Below, one piece after another: positions 1 through 5,431 of a DNA stretch of 6,725 nucleotides. This DNA comes from an uncultured Eubacteriales bacterium. Its GTDB lineage: Bacteria; Bacillota; Clostridia; Christensenellales; Christensenellaceae. The notes under the pieces are model-generated. The model did no database searches and had not been told where the DNA came from. It saw nothing but the letters and a program-made list of their open reading frames with translations. A program made the position numbers and the translations under genes. Position 1 is the first letter of the stretch; every line of letters begins with the position of its first letter. The stretch spans positions 1 through 6,725 of the forward strand of contig USII01000056.1 in the NCBI GenBank assembly GCA_900554725.1, written 5' to 3'.

Positions 1-172
1 CAGCGACACAGCTGTAGTTCTGTTCCGAGAGGTAATGATACAGGCTTGCTTTGCGCCGTGCCCGCTCAATTTTCTCGGGATACTTGTTTTTTGAGCCCCA
101 TGTCTTTCGAATGAGCTCTTCCAGTCTTTCGTAGTCCTCTTCTCTTACCTTTCGGTAATCAATTTGGTCCAT
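1..172 (-). CDS. GNAT family N-acetyltransferase, N-terminal part (runs off left edge)
   Basis: Reading the minus strand from the ATG at 172 gives 57 codons with no stop, starting MDQIDYRKVREEDYERLEEL and continuing through a TW pair, a KYPEK stretch, and a YHYLSEQNYSCVA segment at the edge. This is the usual opening of a Bacillota GNAT acetyltransferase: beta-1, helix 1, a helix ending in a Y-x-Y-L type motif, then the strand that begins the acetyl-CoA fold. The acetyl-CoA-binding loop lies outside the window, so the substrate cannot be guessed. An AGGAGG (177-182 on the plus strand) sits four bases before the ATG and fixes the start. The gene is divergent from a MerR-family regulator 93 bases away, which suggests it may be the regulator's target. 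GNAT assignment is by pattern only. Confidence 0.72.
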   Translation of the reverse strand, partial: MDQIDYRKVREEDYERLEELIRKTWGSKNKYPEKIERARRKASLYHYLSEQNYSCVA

Positions 173-195
173 AAATCCTCCTATTAGAATTTGCC

Positions 196-224
196 TTGAT
201 TTCCAGGCCACCTACTATTACAAT
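196..224 (+). promoter_or_regulatory. Candidate sigma-A promoter of the merR gene
   Basis: TTGATT (196-201), a 17-base spacer, then TACAAT (219-224), about 42 bases before the merR ATG. Both hexamers match the sigma-A consensus at most positions. The -10 box overlaps the candidate -10 of the divergent GNAT promoter, so polymerase could occupy only one at a time. Regulator binding here would give autoregulation, as is common in this family. Confidence 0.5.
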
Positions 225-250
225 AAAGTATGGAGTAACCCAATAGTCAA
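220..250 (-). promoter_or_regulatory. Candidate promoter of the GNAT gene, possible MerR-type long spacer
   Basis: On the minus strand TTGACT (245-250) is followed after 17 bases by TTTATT (222-227), or after 19 bases by TATTGT (220-225). A 19-base spacer is the hallmark of promoters that MerR-family proteins activate by untwisting the DNA. The spacer region and its left flank contain an imperfect dyad (CCTACT at 211-216 against AGTATGG at 228-234). The -10 region overlaps that of the opposing merR promoter. No start site is proven. Confidence 0.5.
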
Positions 251-265
251 TAGAGAATTGAGAAT

Positions 266-1102
266 ATGTACGAAAATTCACAAATTTATTTTACGACAGG
301 AGAGTTTGCGCGGCTTTGCGGCGTAAAAAAGGATACGCTGTTTCATTACGATGCGATCGGGATTCTGAGGCCGGATATTGTCCGCGAAAATGGCTATCGC
401 TACTACTCTATCAATCAGTTTTTTATTTTTGATATCATCTCCATGCTCAAAAAGGCAGGGGCAGGGCTAGGGGAGATCAAGGAATATATTGCGCGCCGAA
501 GCCCAGAGGCTTTCATGCAGCTTTTAGAGGAAAAACACGCCTATTTGGTGCGCGAGCAGCGAGAGATAGAGCGCATGCAGCGCTTTATCGCCAATATTGA
601 GGAGCGCACTCGCAATGGGATGCAGGCGCACTGTGGCGAACCGAGAATAGAGTACTGCCCGGAAGAGTATCTGATTGTGGTAAAGATCGATGTGGCAGAG
701 CAGAGCGCGACAAAAAATCACATGCCCAAAATCCGCGATCATTTTCGATTCTGCGATGAGCATATGGTAGGAGATGAACTGCCCTTTGGCGCGATTATCT
801 CAAAAGAAAACCTGGAAAAAGGGTGGTATAAGGAAAGCTGGTATTTCAGCCGAGTGCATAAGCAATACGATGGGGAGCGCTTTTTTCTAAAGCCTCGAGG
901 GATATATGCCATTCTAGAACACAGGGGATCTTATGAGAGCATGGATGTATCCTATGAACGGCTTAAGGGTTTTCTAGGCGAGCAGGGCTGGCAGATCTGC
1001 GGTAATGCCTATGAGCGCGAGCTTTTGAGTTACTTTGCCGTGCCCGATCCCAGCCAATATATCATCCAGATTTGCATTCAGGTGGAAAAAGACGAAAAAT
1101 AG
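266..1102 (+). CDS. MerR family transcriptional regulator with GyrI-like effector-binding domain
   Basis: A 278-residue protein of the BmrR/BltR type. Residues 9-47 form the MerR winged helix-turn-helix (YFTTGEFARLCGVKKDTLFHY, here cut: see the GEFARLCGV and LFHYDAIGIL motifs), followed by the second wing with GYRYYS at 43-48. Residues about 78-118 are charged and helical, fitting the dimerisation coiled coil. Residues about 125-275 resemble a GyrI-like small-molecule-binding domain, with GIYAILEHRGSYESM at 212-226 and an AYERELL segment near 249. Length equals that of BmrR. Such proteins bind hydrophobic or cationic ligands and activate efflux or acetyltransferase genes. The divergent GNAT gene is the obvious candidate target, as an inference from position. 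The ribosome binding site is weak (only GAG-type matches before the ATG), suggesting low expression. A terminator follows 75 bases after the stop. Confidence 0.9.
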   Translation: MYENSQIYFTTGEFARLCGVKKDTLFHYDAIGILRPDIVRENGYRYYSINQFFIFDIISMLKKAGAGLGEIKEYIARRSPEAFMQLLEEKHAYLVREQREIERMQRFIANIEERTRNGMQAHCGEPRIEYCPEEYLIVVKIDVAEQSATKNHMPKIRDHFRFCDEHMVGDELPFGAIISKENLEKGWYKESWYFSRVHKQYDGERFFLKPRGIYAILEHRGSYESMDVSYERLKGFLGEQGWQICGNAYERELLSYFAVPDPSQYIIQICIQVEKDEK

Positions 1103-1176
1103 AAAGACGCCGAGCGCTTGGCAGAGCCGGAAATTTTTTATCGAAGATAATTCTTAGGGAAAACGGCGGAAGAGGT

Positions 1177-1217
1177 AAAAAAAGCGCGCCGCGGCTAAAG
1201 CCCAGGCGCACTTTTTT
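1177..1217. terminator. Bidirectional Rho-independent terminator between convergent genes
   Basis: A run of seven A (1177-1183), a GC-rich stem GCGCGCC (1184-1190) pairing with GGCGCAC (1205-1211) with one mismatch, an inner GGCT/AGCC stem (1193-1196 with 1199-1202), then six T (1212-1217). It has A and T tracts on both sides, so it can stop transcription from merR on the plus strand and from the 265-residue gene on the minus strand, whose stop codon is 14 bases away. Confidence 0.85.
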
Positions 1218-1230
1218 GAGGATAAAAGAG

Positions 1231-2028
1231 CTAGAGCAGAATGATCGCAAGAAGCAGGCCAAGCAATGCGGCGCCCCCAGTCCAAAAGCCGAGGCGCAGG
1301 ATGGGTTGTACTTCCTCCCGCTGGATTCCGATGTTTCTGCGCATGCCTGCCCATTCCAGGGCATATTGCTGCAGTAGATCGAACTTAAAGGAATTCATGC
1401 GCAGCATGAGCTCTTCGTAGAGTTGGCCGGATAGGCGCATGCCAAACAGCAAAAACGGAATGGCTGCCAGCGTAATCAGCGCGAGCAGAATGCCGCCGAA
1501 AATACCGGCGTTGCTGGAGGCAGCGCAGGAAGAGACAAAAAACACATAGAGCAGATAGATAAAGATGGGCAGAAGATAAGCAAGAATGCCAAAAAACATC
1601 TGCGCAATCCAAAAAATGATGCGGTGCAGGCGAGAAGGCCGGTATTCCAGAAGCTTTTGAATGTTGACAATGGAATAATAGTAGTCTGCCGGGCGATAGG
1701 AAGTGGCATTGATGCCAATGCGCTCCCTATCCCGGTTGCTTAAAAACTGCAGATCCCGCTGGCGAATCAGGGAGAAATATTCGGTATCCGAAAGAGCATA
1801 GCGGTTTTCGCACACATAGGAGTGGATTTTCCCGCCCAGACATTCCAGAGAATAGATTCCGCCCAGGGCAAAATCCTCAAATTGGGATTTGCGCAGGACA
1901 GAGAAACGATATATTTTTGCAGAGCCGGAATCTAGGCTATCTGCCGCGACAAAATAGAGCGTATGGCGCAGCCAGCCGCTGCTCTCCTTGCTGAACAGCA
2001 GCATATCCGGGTAATGCTTGAACTGCAT
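1231..2028 (-). CDS. Hypothetical membrane protein, three predicted membrane segments near the C-terminus
   Basis: A 265-residue protein that I do not recognise. Residues 1-130 are soluble, mixed and rich in aromatic residues, with no signal peptide and no motif I can name. Hydrophobic stretches at about 137-166 and 175-197 form a helical hairpin with a short loop. Residues 198-245 are charged and helical, and a last hydrophobic segment at 246-265 ends the protein at its very C-terminus. The layout suggests an N-terminal domain anchored in the membrane with a cytosolic connector and a tail anchor; orientation is not certain. Start: AAGGGG ten bases before the ATG, and a good promoter upstream. 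It is transcribed alone, divergent from tmk and convergent with merR. No function is inferred. Clean coding length, matched promoter and shared terminator argue that it is a real gene. Confidence 0.8.
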   Translation of the reverse strand: MQFKHYPDMLLFSKESSGWLRHTLYFVAADSLDSGSAKIYRFSVLRKSQFEDFALGGIYSLECLGGKIHSYVCENRYALSDTEYFSLIRQRDLQFLSNRDRERIGINATSYRPADYYYSIVNIQKLLEYRPSRLHRIIFWIAQMFFGILAYLLPIFIYLLYVFFVSSCAASSNAGIFGGILLALITLAAIPFLLFGMRLSGQLYEELMLRMNSFKFDLLQQYALEWAGMRRNIGIQREEVQPILRLGFWTGGAALLGLLLAIILL

Positions 2029-2064
2029 CTAAGTATATCCCCTTTTCGAGCTTACTTTAGCCCT

Positions 2065-2093
2065 ATTATATCAGCCTGGAGCGCATAAGGCAA
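2065..2093 (-). promoter_or_regulatory. Sigma-A promoter of the hypothetical membrane protein gene
   Basis: On the minus strand TTGCCT (2088-2093), a 17-base spacer, then a perfect TATAAT (2065-2070), about 37 bases before the ATG at 2028. It lies back to back with the tmk promoter, with only ten bases between the two -35 boxes. Confidence 0.72.
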
Positions 2094-2103
2094 TATTTCC
2101 AAC

Positions 2104-2132
2104 TTTACAGCTACGGCAGGAGCAGATATAAT
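2104..2132 (+). promoter_or_regulatory. Sigma-A promoter of the tmk-holB-ricT operon
   Basis: TTTACA (2104-2109), a 17-base spacer, then a perfect TATAAT (2127-2132). The expected start of transcription is near 2139. This makes the in-frame TTG at 2133 unusable as the tmk start, because it lies upstream of the transcript. The tmk leader would be only about 18-24 bases long. Confidence 0.75.
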
Positions 2133-2156
2133 TTGAATGATAGGAAAACGGATGGT

Positions 2157-2801
2157 ATGCGCATGAAAAAAGGGTTATTTTTGACGCTGGAAGGCTTGGA
2201 TGGATGCGGGAAATCCACGCAGCTTTGCTTCCTGGCGGACTATTTGAAACAAAAAGGGCTGGATATCCTGTTAACCAGAGAGCCGGGAGGCTGCGGCATT
2301 TCCGAGCAAGTGCGGGAAATTCTGCTCAGCCCGGAAAATAAAGGCATGTCTGCCCAAACGGAAATGCTCCTCTATGCCGCTGCGCGCGCGCAGCATATCG
2401 ATGAAAAGATTCTGCCTGCGCTGGAGCAGGGTAAAATTGTGCTCTGCGACCGCTATTTGGAATCTAGCATCGCCTACCAGGGCTATGGGCGCGGCCTGGG
2501 TGAAGACCGGGTGCGCGAGGCAAACCGCTACGCCATAGAGCACTGCCTGCCGGATGCCACATTTCTGTTCCTTTTGGAAGTGGAGAGGGCGGGCCGGCGC
2601 ATAAAAAGCGGCAGAGTAAATCGGGATCGCCTGGAGCAGGAGGGCAGCAGCTTTTTTGAAAAGGTGGATTGGGGATTTCGGCAGCTGGCGCAGCAGGAAC
2701 GGCGCGTGCGCGTAGTGGATGCGGGCAGAAGTGTTGGGGAAGTTTGGGAAGATTTGAAAGCGCAAGTGGAAGAGGTACTGGAACATTGGTGCGGTATATA
2801 G
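2157..2801 (+). CDS. tmk: Thymidylate kinase (dTMP kinase)
   Basis: Phosphorylates dTMP to dTDP with ATP in the cytoplasm, a step shared by the de novo and salvage routes to dTTP. From the ATG at 2157 the protein is 214 residues, the normal size. The P-loop GLDGCGKST lies at 13-21, the TREPGG motif at 40-45, the DRY motif with ESSIAYQGYGRGL at 98-114, and a lid-like arginine-rich stretch with RVNRDRLEQEG near residue 160. The ATG at 2163 (MKKGLF) is an equally good start. An upstream in-frame TTG at 2133 has an AGGAG before it but overlaps the -10 box of the operon promoter, so I reject it. For 2157 the site is AGGA at 2142-2145; for 2163 it is GGATGG at 2150-2155. First gene of the operon. 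Its last 13 bases overlap holB, implying coupled translation. Confidence 0.96.
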   Translation: MRMKKGLFLTLEGLDGCGKSTQLCFLADYLKQKGLDILLTREPGGCGISEQVREILLSPENKGMSAQTEMLLYAAARAQHIDEKILPALEQGKIVLCDRYLESSIAYQGYGRGLGEDRVREANRYAIEHCLPDATFLFLLEVERAGRRIKSGRVNRDRLEQEGSSFFEKVDWGFRQLAQQERRVRVVDAGRSVGEVWEDLKAQVEEVLEHWCGI

Positions 2802-3751
2802 GGCCGGAAGAACAGGCGCTTTATCAGGATGTGCAGGCAGGGCGCTTGGCGGCGGCCTATCTTATCAGCGCCGCAGGGGAAGAGGATGCACGGCAGGCTG
2901 CCCGGGAATTGGCAGGGCGGATTTTCTGCCAGCACAGAACGGCCTGCGGGCAGTGCCTGGCCTGCCGGAAGTTTCGGGATGGCAATTTGCCGGATTTTCT
3001 GGAGCTGGATGCCAAAGGCGGCATTAAGATGGAAGAGGTGCGGCGCATTCCGGAATTTCTTTCCAATAAGGCCATGGGCGGGGGCGCTCGCTGCATTTTA
3101 ATTCAAAATGCCCAGGAGCTGACTGCCCAGGAGCAGAATTATCTGCTTAAGAGCCTGGAAGAGCCGGCGGAGGATGTGGTTTTTATCCTCTCTGCGGTCC
3201 AGGAAGAACGCCTTCTGCCTACTGTTCGCTCCAGATGCATGGAAGTACGGGTGCGCAAGATGCCTCGCCAGGCCCTGGCCGGCGAACTGAAAAAGAGCAT
3301 GAGCGAAGAAAAGGCCGACTTTGCGGCCGCATGGGCTGCCGGGTCGTATGGGCAGGCGCTGAAAATCGCGCAGGACGAGGAGCTGGCGCAGGTGCGGCAG
3401 AGCGCCGCCAGAATATGCATGCGCCTGGCCAAAAAGAAAAATCCCTCTCTATTTGAAATGGAAAAGGAGGCGCTAAGCCAGGAGGAGCGCCTGGAAGAGC
3501 TTTTTTATGCCATTGCCACATATATGCGGGATGCCATTTACTTCCAGGAAAATCTGCCGCTGATGAACCCGGATGACAGGCAGACGGTGGCCGCCCTGGC
3601 CCAGCGTTTTACAAAGCCGCAGCTCTACGGTATAATGAATTTAGCGCTGGAGCGCTGCGAGCGCAAACGGCGCTATCCACAAGTTCGCAGCAAGCTCATT
3701 GTCATGGGGCTGCTGTTTGATATATTGGAGGTAAAGGGAAAAAGTGTCTAG
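2789..3751 (+). CDS. holB: DNA polymerase III subunit delta-prime (clamp loader)
   Basis: Delta-prime is the stator of the clamp loader that opens and loads the beta clamp. With the GTG start at 2789 it is 320 residues. Visible: an RYIGPEEQALYQ opening like the IIGQ opening of the family, a four-cysteine zinc module (C47, C53, C56, C59), a GGIKMEEVRRI segment (77-87) matching the usual SIKIDQIR, LLKSLEEP at 119-126, and the SRC motif at 148-150. The C-terminal collar helices follow. The P-loop is degenerate: SAAGEEDARQ stands where GPxGxGKxT is usual, so ATP binding is unlikely. The frame is open upstream to an ATG at 2669 inside tmk, but that extension has no family resemblance. A TTG at 2786 (AGAGGT nine bases ahead) is the alternative start. 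The gene overlaps tmk by 13 bases and ricT by 8. Confidence 0.9.
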   Translation: MRYIGPEEQALYQDVQAGRLAAAYLISAAGEEDARQAARELAGRIFCQHRTACGQCLACRKFRDGNLPDFLELDAKGGIKMEEVRRIPEFLSNKAMGGGARCILIQNAQELTAQEQNYLLKSLEEPAEDVVFILSAVQEERLLPTVRSRCMEVRVRKMPRQALAGELKKSMSEEKADFAAAWAAGSYGQALKIAQDEELAQVRQSAARICMRLAKKKNPSLFEMEKEALSQEERLEELFYAIATYMRDAIYFQENLPLMNPDDRQTVAALAQRFTKPQLYGIMNLALERCERKRRYPQVRSKLIVMGLLFDILEVKGKSV

Positions 3752-4694
3752 TAAAGTGATAGGGGTGCGGTTTAAAAAAACCGGAAAGATATACTATTTC
3801 GATCCCATCGGCATTGAGATCGAGGTGGGAGAGGGCGTGATTGTGGAAACGGCCCGGGGCATCGAATTTGGCGAGGTTGTCATTGGCGCGCGCGATATGG
3901 AGCAGAAGGATTTGCAGAAGCCGCTTAAGCCCATTATCCGCCGGGCCGACGAGGAAGATTATGCCAGAGTAGAGGCAAACCAGCAAAAAGAAAAGGAAGC
4001 CTTCTCCATCTGTCAGGAAAAAATTAAAAAGCACAAGATGGAGATGAAGCTTATCAATGTGGAGTATACATTCGATAACAGCAAGATTATCTTCTATTTT
4101 ACAGCCGAAGGCCGGGTAGATTTTCGGGAATTGGTAAAAGATCTGGCGTCTGTATTCAAAACGCGCATCGAACTGCGCCAAATTGGCGTGCGGGATGAAA
4201 CAAAGATGATTGGGGGGCTGGGGCCCTGCGGCCGTCCGGCCTGCTGCGCGGAATTTTTAGGGGATTTTCAGCCGGTCTCCATCAAAATGGCAAAGGAGCA
4301 GAATCTTTCGCTTTCGCCCACAAAGATCAGCGGGCTGTGCGGAAGGCTTATGTGTTGCCTTGGGTATGAGCATGAATACTATAAGGAGCTTGCGGCCATT
4401 CTGCCGCGCAATGGCACCGAGGTGCAAACGCCGGATGGCACGGGCACTGTGATAGAAACCCAGCCGCTCAAGAAAATCGTAAAGGTAAAGCTGGCGCATA
4501 TAAGATTACAGAGGAATGCATTAGCTGCGGCGCTTGCGCAGAGGCTTGCCCTGTCGACGCGATTAAAGAAGGCGATGATCAGTACACGATCGATCCCGAT
4601 GTATGTATCGAATGCGGCAGCTGTGCAGCAACCTGCCCCAACGATGCTATCGTTGAGGAATAGTCCAAAAAGGGATAAAAGAGCCCGCGCTTAG
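3744..4694 (+). CDS. ricT: PSP1-domain Fe-S regulatory protein RicT (YaaT), C-terminus replaced by out-of-frame tail
   Basis: RicT is a subunit of the RicA-RicF-RicT complex, which in B. subtilis carries [4Fe-4S] clusters and influences RNase Y-dependent RNA processing, competence, biofilm and sporulation. Residues 1-251 are a good match: VIGVRFKKTGKIYYFDP at the start, RGIEFGEVV at 39-46, the PSP1 core, then GGLGPCGRPACC (157-168) and GLCGRLMCCLGYEHEYY (198-213). Six cysteines (162, 167, 168, 199, 204, 205) fit the family's metal-binding set. GTG start with GGAGG at 3727-3731 and AAGGG nearer; it overlaps holB by 8 bases. From residue 252 (base 4497) the frame reads ferredoxin codons out of frame for 65 residues and stops inside the terminator loop (4692-4694). 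The usual last 20-30 residues of RicT are absent. The native gene part is about 3744-4496; activity of this version is uncertain. Confidence 0.88.
   Translation: MSSKVIGVRFKKTGKIYYFDPIGIEIEVGEGVIVETARGIEFGEVVIGARDMEQKDLQKPLKPIIRRADEEDYARVEANQQKEKEAFSICQEKIKKHKMEMKLINVEYTFDNSKIIFYFTAEGRVDFRELVKDLASVFKTRIELRQIGVRDETKMIGGLGPCGRPACCAEFLGDFQPVSIKMAKEQNLSLSPTKISGLCGRLMCCLGYEHEYYKELAAILPRNGTEVQTPDGTGTVIETQPLKKIVKVKLAHIRLQRNALAAALAQRLALSTRLKKAMISTRSIPMYVSNAAAVQQPAPTMLSLRNSPKRDKRARA
4496..4663 (+). pseudogene. 2[4Fe-4S] bacterial ferredoxin without a start codon
   Basis: In the frame one base behind ricT, codons from 4496 read AYKITEECISCGACAEACP and continue through a spacer to VCIECGSCAATCPNDAIVEE, then TAG at 4661. 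Two complete CxxCxxCxxxCP motifs (C codons at 4517, 4526, 4535, 4547 and 4604, 4613, 4622, 4634) mark a clostridial-type low-potential electron carrier of about 56 residues. The usual start would be MAYKITEEC, but GGC stands where the ATG should be. No ATG, GTG or TTG occurs in this frame between the TAA at 4382 and the first cysteine, and no ribosome binding site is seen. A natural terminator begins 14 bases after its stop, confirming that a real gene once ended here. I treat it as a gene whose 5' end was lost in a deletion with ricT. A sequence error is the main alternative. Confidence 0.85.
4653..4681 (+). promoter_or_regulatory. Weak candidate promoter for trmN6-rsmI overlapping the terminator
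   Basis: TTGAGG (4653-4658), 17 bases, then TAAAAG (4676-4681), each matching four of six consensus positions. A transcript starting near 4688 would contain only the right arm of the terminator stem and so escape it. Speculative; the hexamers are poor. Confidence 0.22.
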
Positions 4695-4708
4695 GCACGG
4701 GCTCTTTT
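4677..4708 (+). terminator. Strong hairpin terminator after the ferredoxin reading frame
   Basis: A perfect 11-base stem AAAAGAGCCCG (4677-4687) with CGGGCTCTTTT (4698-4708) around a ten-base loop that can pair further (GC with GC). It sits 14 bases after the ferredoxin stop and ends only 11 bases before the next start codon. The T tract is short (four T, then ATT), so read-through into the methyltransferase genes is possible. The A-rich left arm also allows some termination on the opposite strand, but no gene there needs it. Confidence 0.82.
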
Positions 4709-4719
4709 ATTGAAAAGGG

Positions 4720-5430
4720 ATGGAAAAAATAGAAGACCTGCAATTTGCAGGATTAAGGTTTATTCAGAGCGATGCCGCTTTTCGTTTTGGGACAGATGCC
4801 GTTCTGCTTGCCTCCTTTGTGGAGGCGAAAAGAGGAGAGGCGGTTGTGGATTTGGGCACGGGCAGCGGAATTCTGCCGGTTTTGCTCTCGGGAAGATGCG
4901 AAGCGCGCTTTATCGGCATAGAGCTGCAAGCGCCGGCAGCAGAGCTGGCGCGGCGCAATATTGCCCTTAATGGGCTGGAGCGCCGGGTTCAGATTTTAGA
5001 AGGGGATTTTAGGGCCCTCAGCCGGCAGCTTTCGCCTGTCAAAGTGGTGATTTCAAACCCACCTTATGATAAAGTACGGGCGGGAAAGGCCAACCAGGAA
5101 AAGAGCATTGCCATTGCGCGCCACGAGGTGGCATGCAGCTTGAGGGAAGTGGTGCAAAGCGCTGCGCGCCTGCTGCAGACGGGCGGGCGCTTTTATCTGA
5201 TTCACCGCGCTGCCCGGCTGGCAGAGCTGGTTTATGAACTGAAATGTGCGCGGCTCGAACCCAAGGTTTTGCGCATGGTGGCCCCAAAGGCCGGGGCCGA
5301 GCCCAATTATATCCTGCTCAAGGCCGTGCGCGATGCGGCAGAGGGGCTGCGCATTCTGCCCCAGCTGAATGTGCAGGAAAACGGTGCCTATACAAAAGAG
5401 TTAAAACAGATGTACCATATGGAGGAGTGA
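4720..5430 (+). CDS. trmN6: tRNA1(Val) (adenine(37)-N6)-methyltransferase-type SAM-dependent methyltransferase (YabB family)
   Basis: Class I SAM-dependent methyltransferase of the YabB/TrmN6 family; the E. coli member methylates N6 of A37 in tRNA1(Val). The 236-residue protein has the family opening IEDLQFAGLRFIQ, the FRFGTDAVLLASF segment (22-33), SAM motif I VDLGTGSG (43-50), an acidic GIE after strand 2, and the catalytic NPPY (113-116) followed by ARHE (133-136). The exact target base is inferred from the family. The ATG at 4720 is the first start after an in-frame TGA at 4711; AAAAGGG touches the ATG with no spacer, an unusually poor site. The N-terminus is slightly shorter than in relatives, which usually have a few extra residues before the ERIDDL-like motif. 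It forms a pair with rsmI, which starts one base after its stop. The gene lies directly behind a terminator. Confidence 0.88.
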   Translation: MEKIEDLQFAGLRFIQSDAAFRFGTDAVLLASFVEAKRGEAVVDLGTGSGILPVLLSGRCEARFIGIELQAPAAELARRNIALNGLERRVQILEGDFRALSRQLSPVKVVISNPPYDKVRAGKANQEKSIAIARHEVACSLREVVQSAARLLQTGGRFYLIHRAARLAELVYELKCARLEPKVLRMVAPKAGAEPNYILLKAVRDAAEGLRILPQLNVQENGAYTKELKQMYHMEE

Positions 5431-5431
5431 G

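Noticed and set aside
1104..1140. Possible terminator directly after merR (GCC..GGC stem and an ATTTTTTA run)
   Set aside because: The stem is only five pairs with a wobble and is separated from the T run by about ten bases; the hairpin at 1177-1217 is far better.
1062..1377. Open frames on both strands across the merR terminator region
   Set aside because: They cross a strong bidirectional terminator, lack ribosome binding sites and have low-complexity basic composition.
2669..2788. N-terminal extension of holB back to an ATG inside tmk
   Set aside because: The extra 40 residues are the shifted reading of tmk and have no resemblance to delta-prime; family similarity begins at RYIGPEEQ.
4470..4500. 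Programmed -1 frameshift joining RicT to the ferredoxin
   Set aside because: No zero-frame slippery heptamer is present in the AAG AAA ATC GTA AAG GTA AAG stretch, and no clear stimulatory pseudoknot is seen downstream.
4710..4970. Alternative frame starting at TTG 4710 ahead of the methyltransferase
   Set aside because: It gives a cysteine- and arginine-rich product with no family features, while the 4720 frame shows all methyltransferase motifs.
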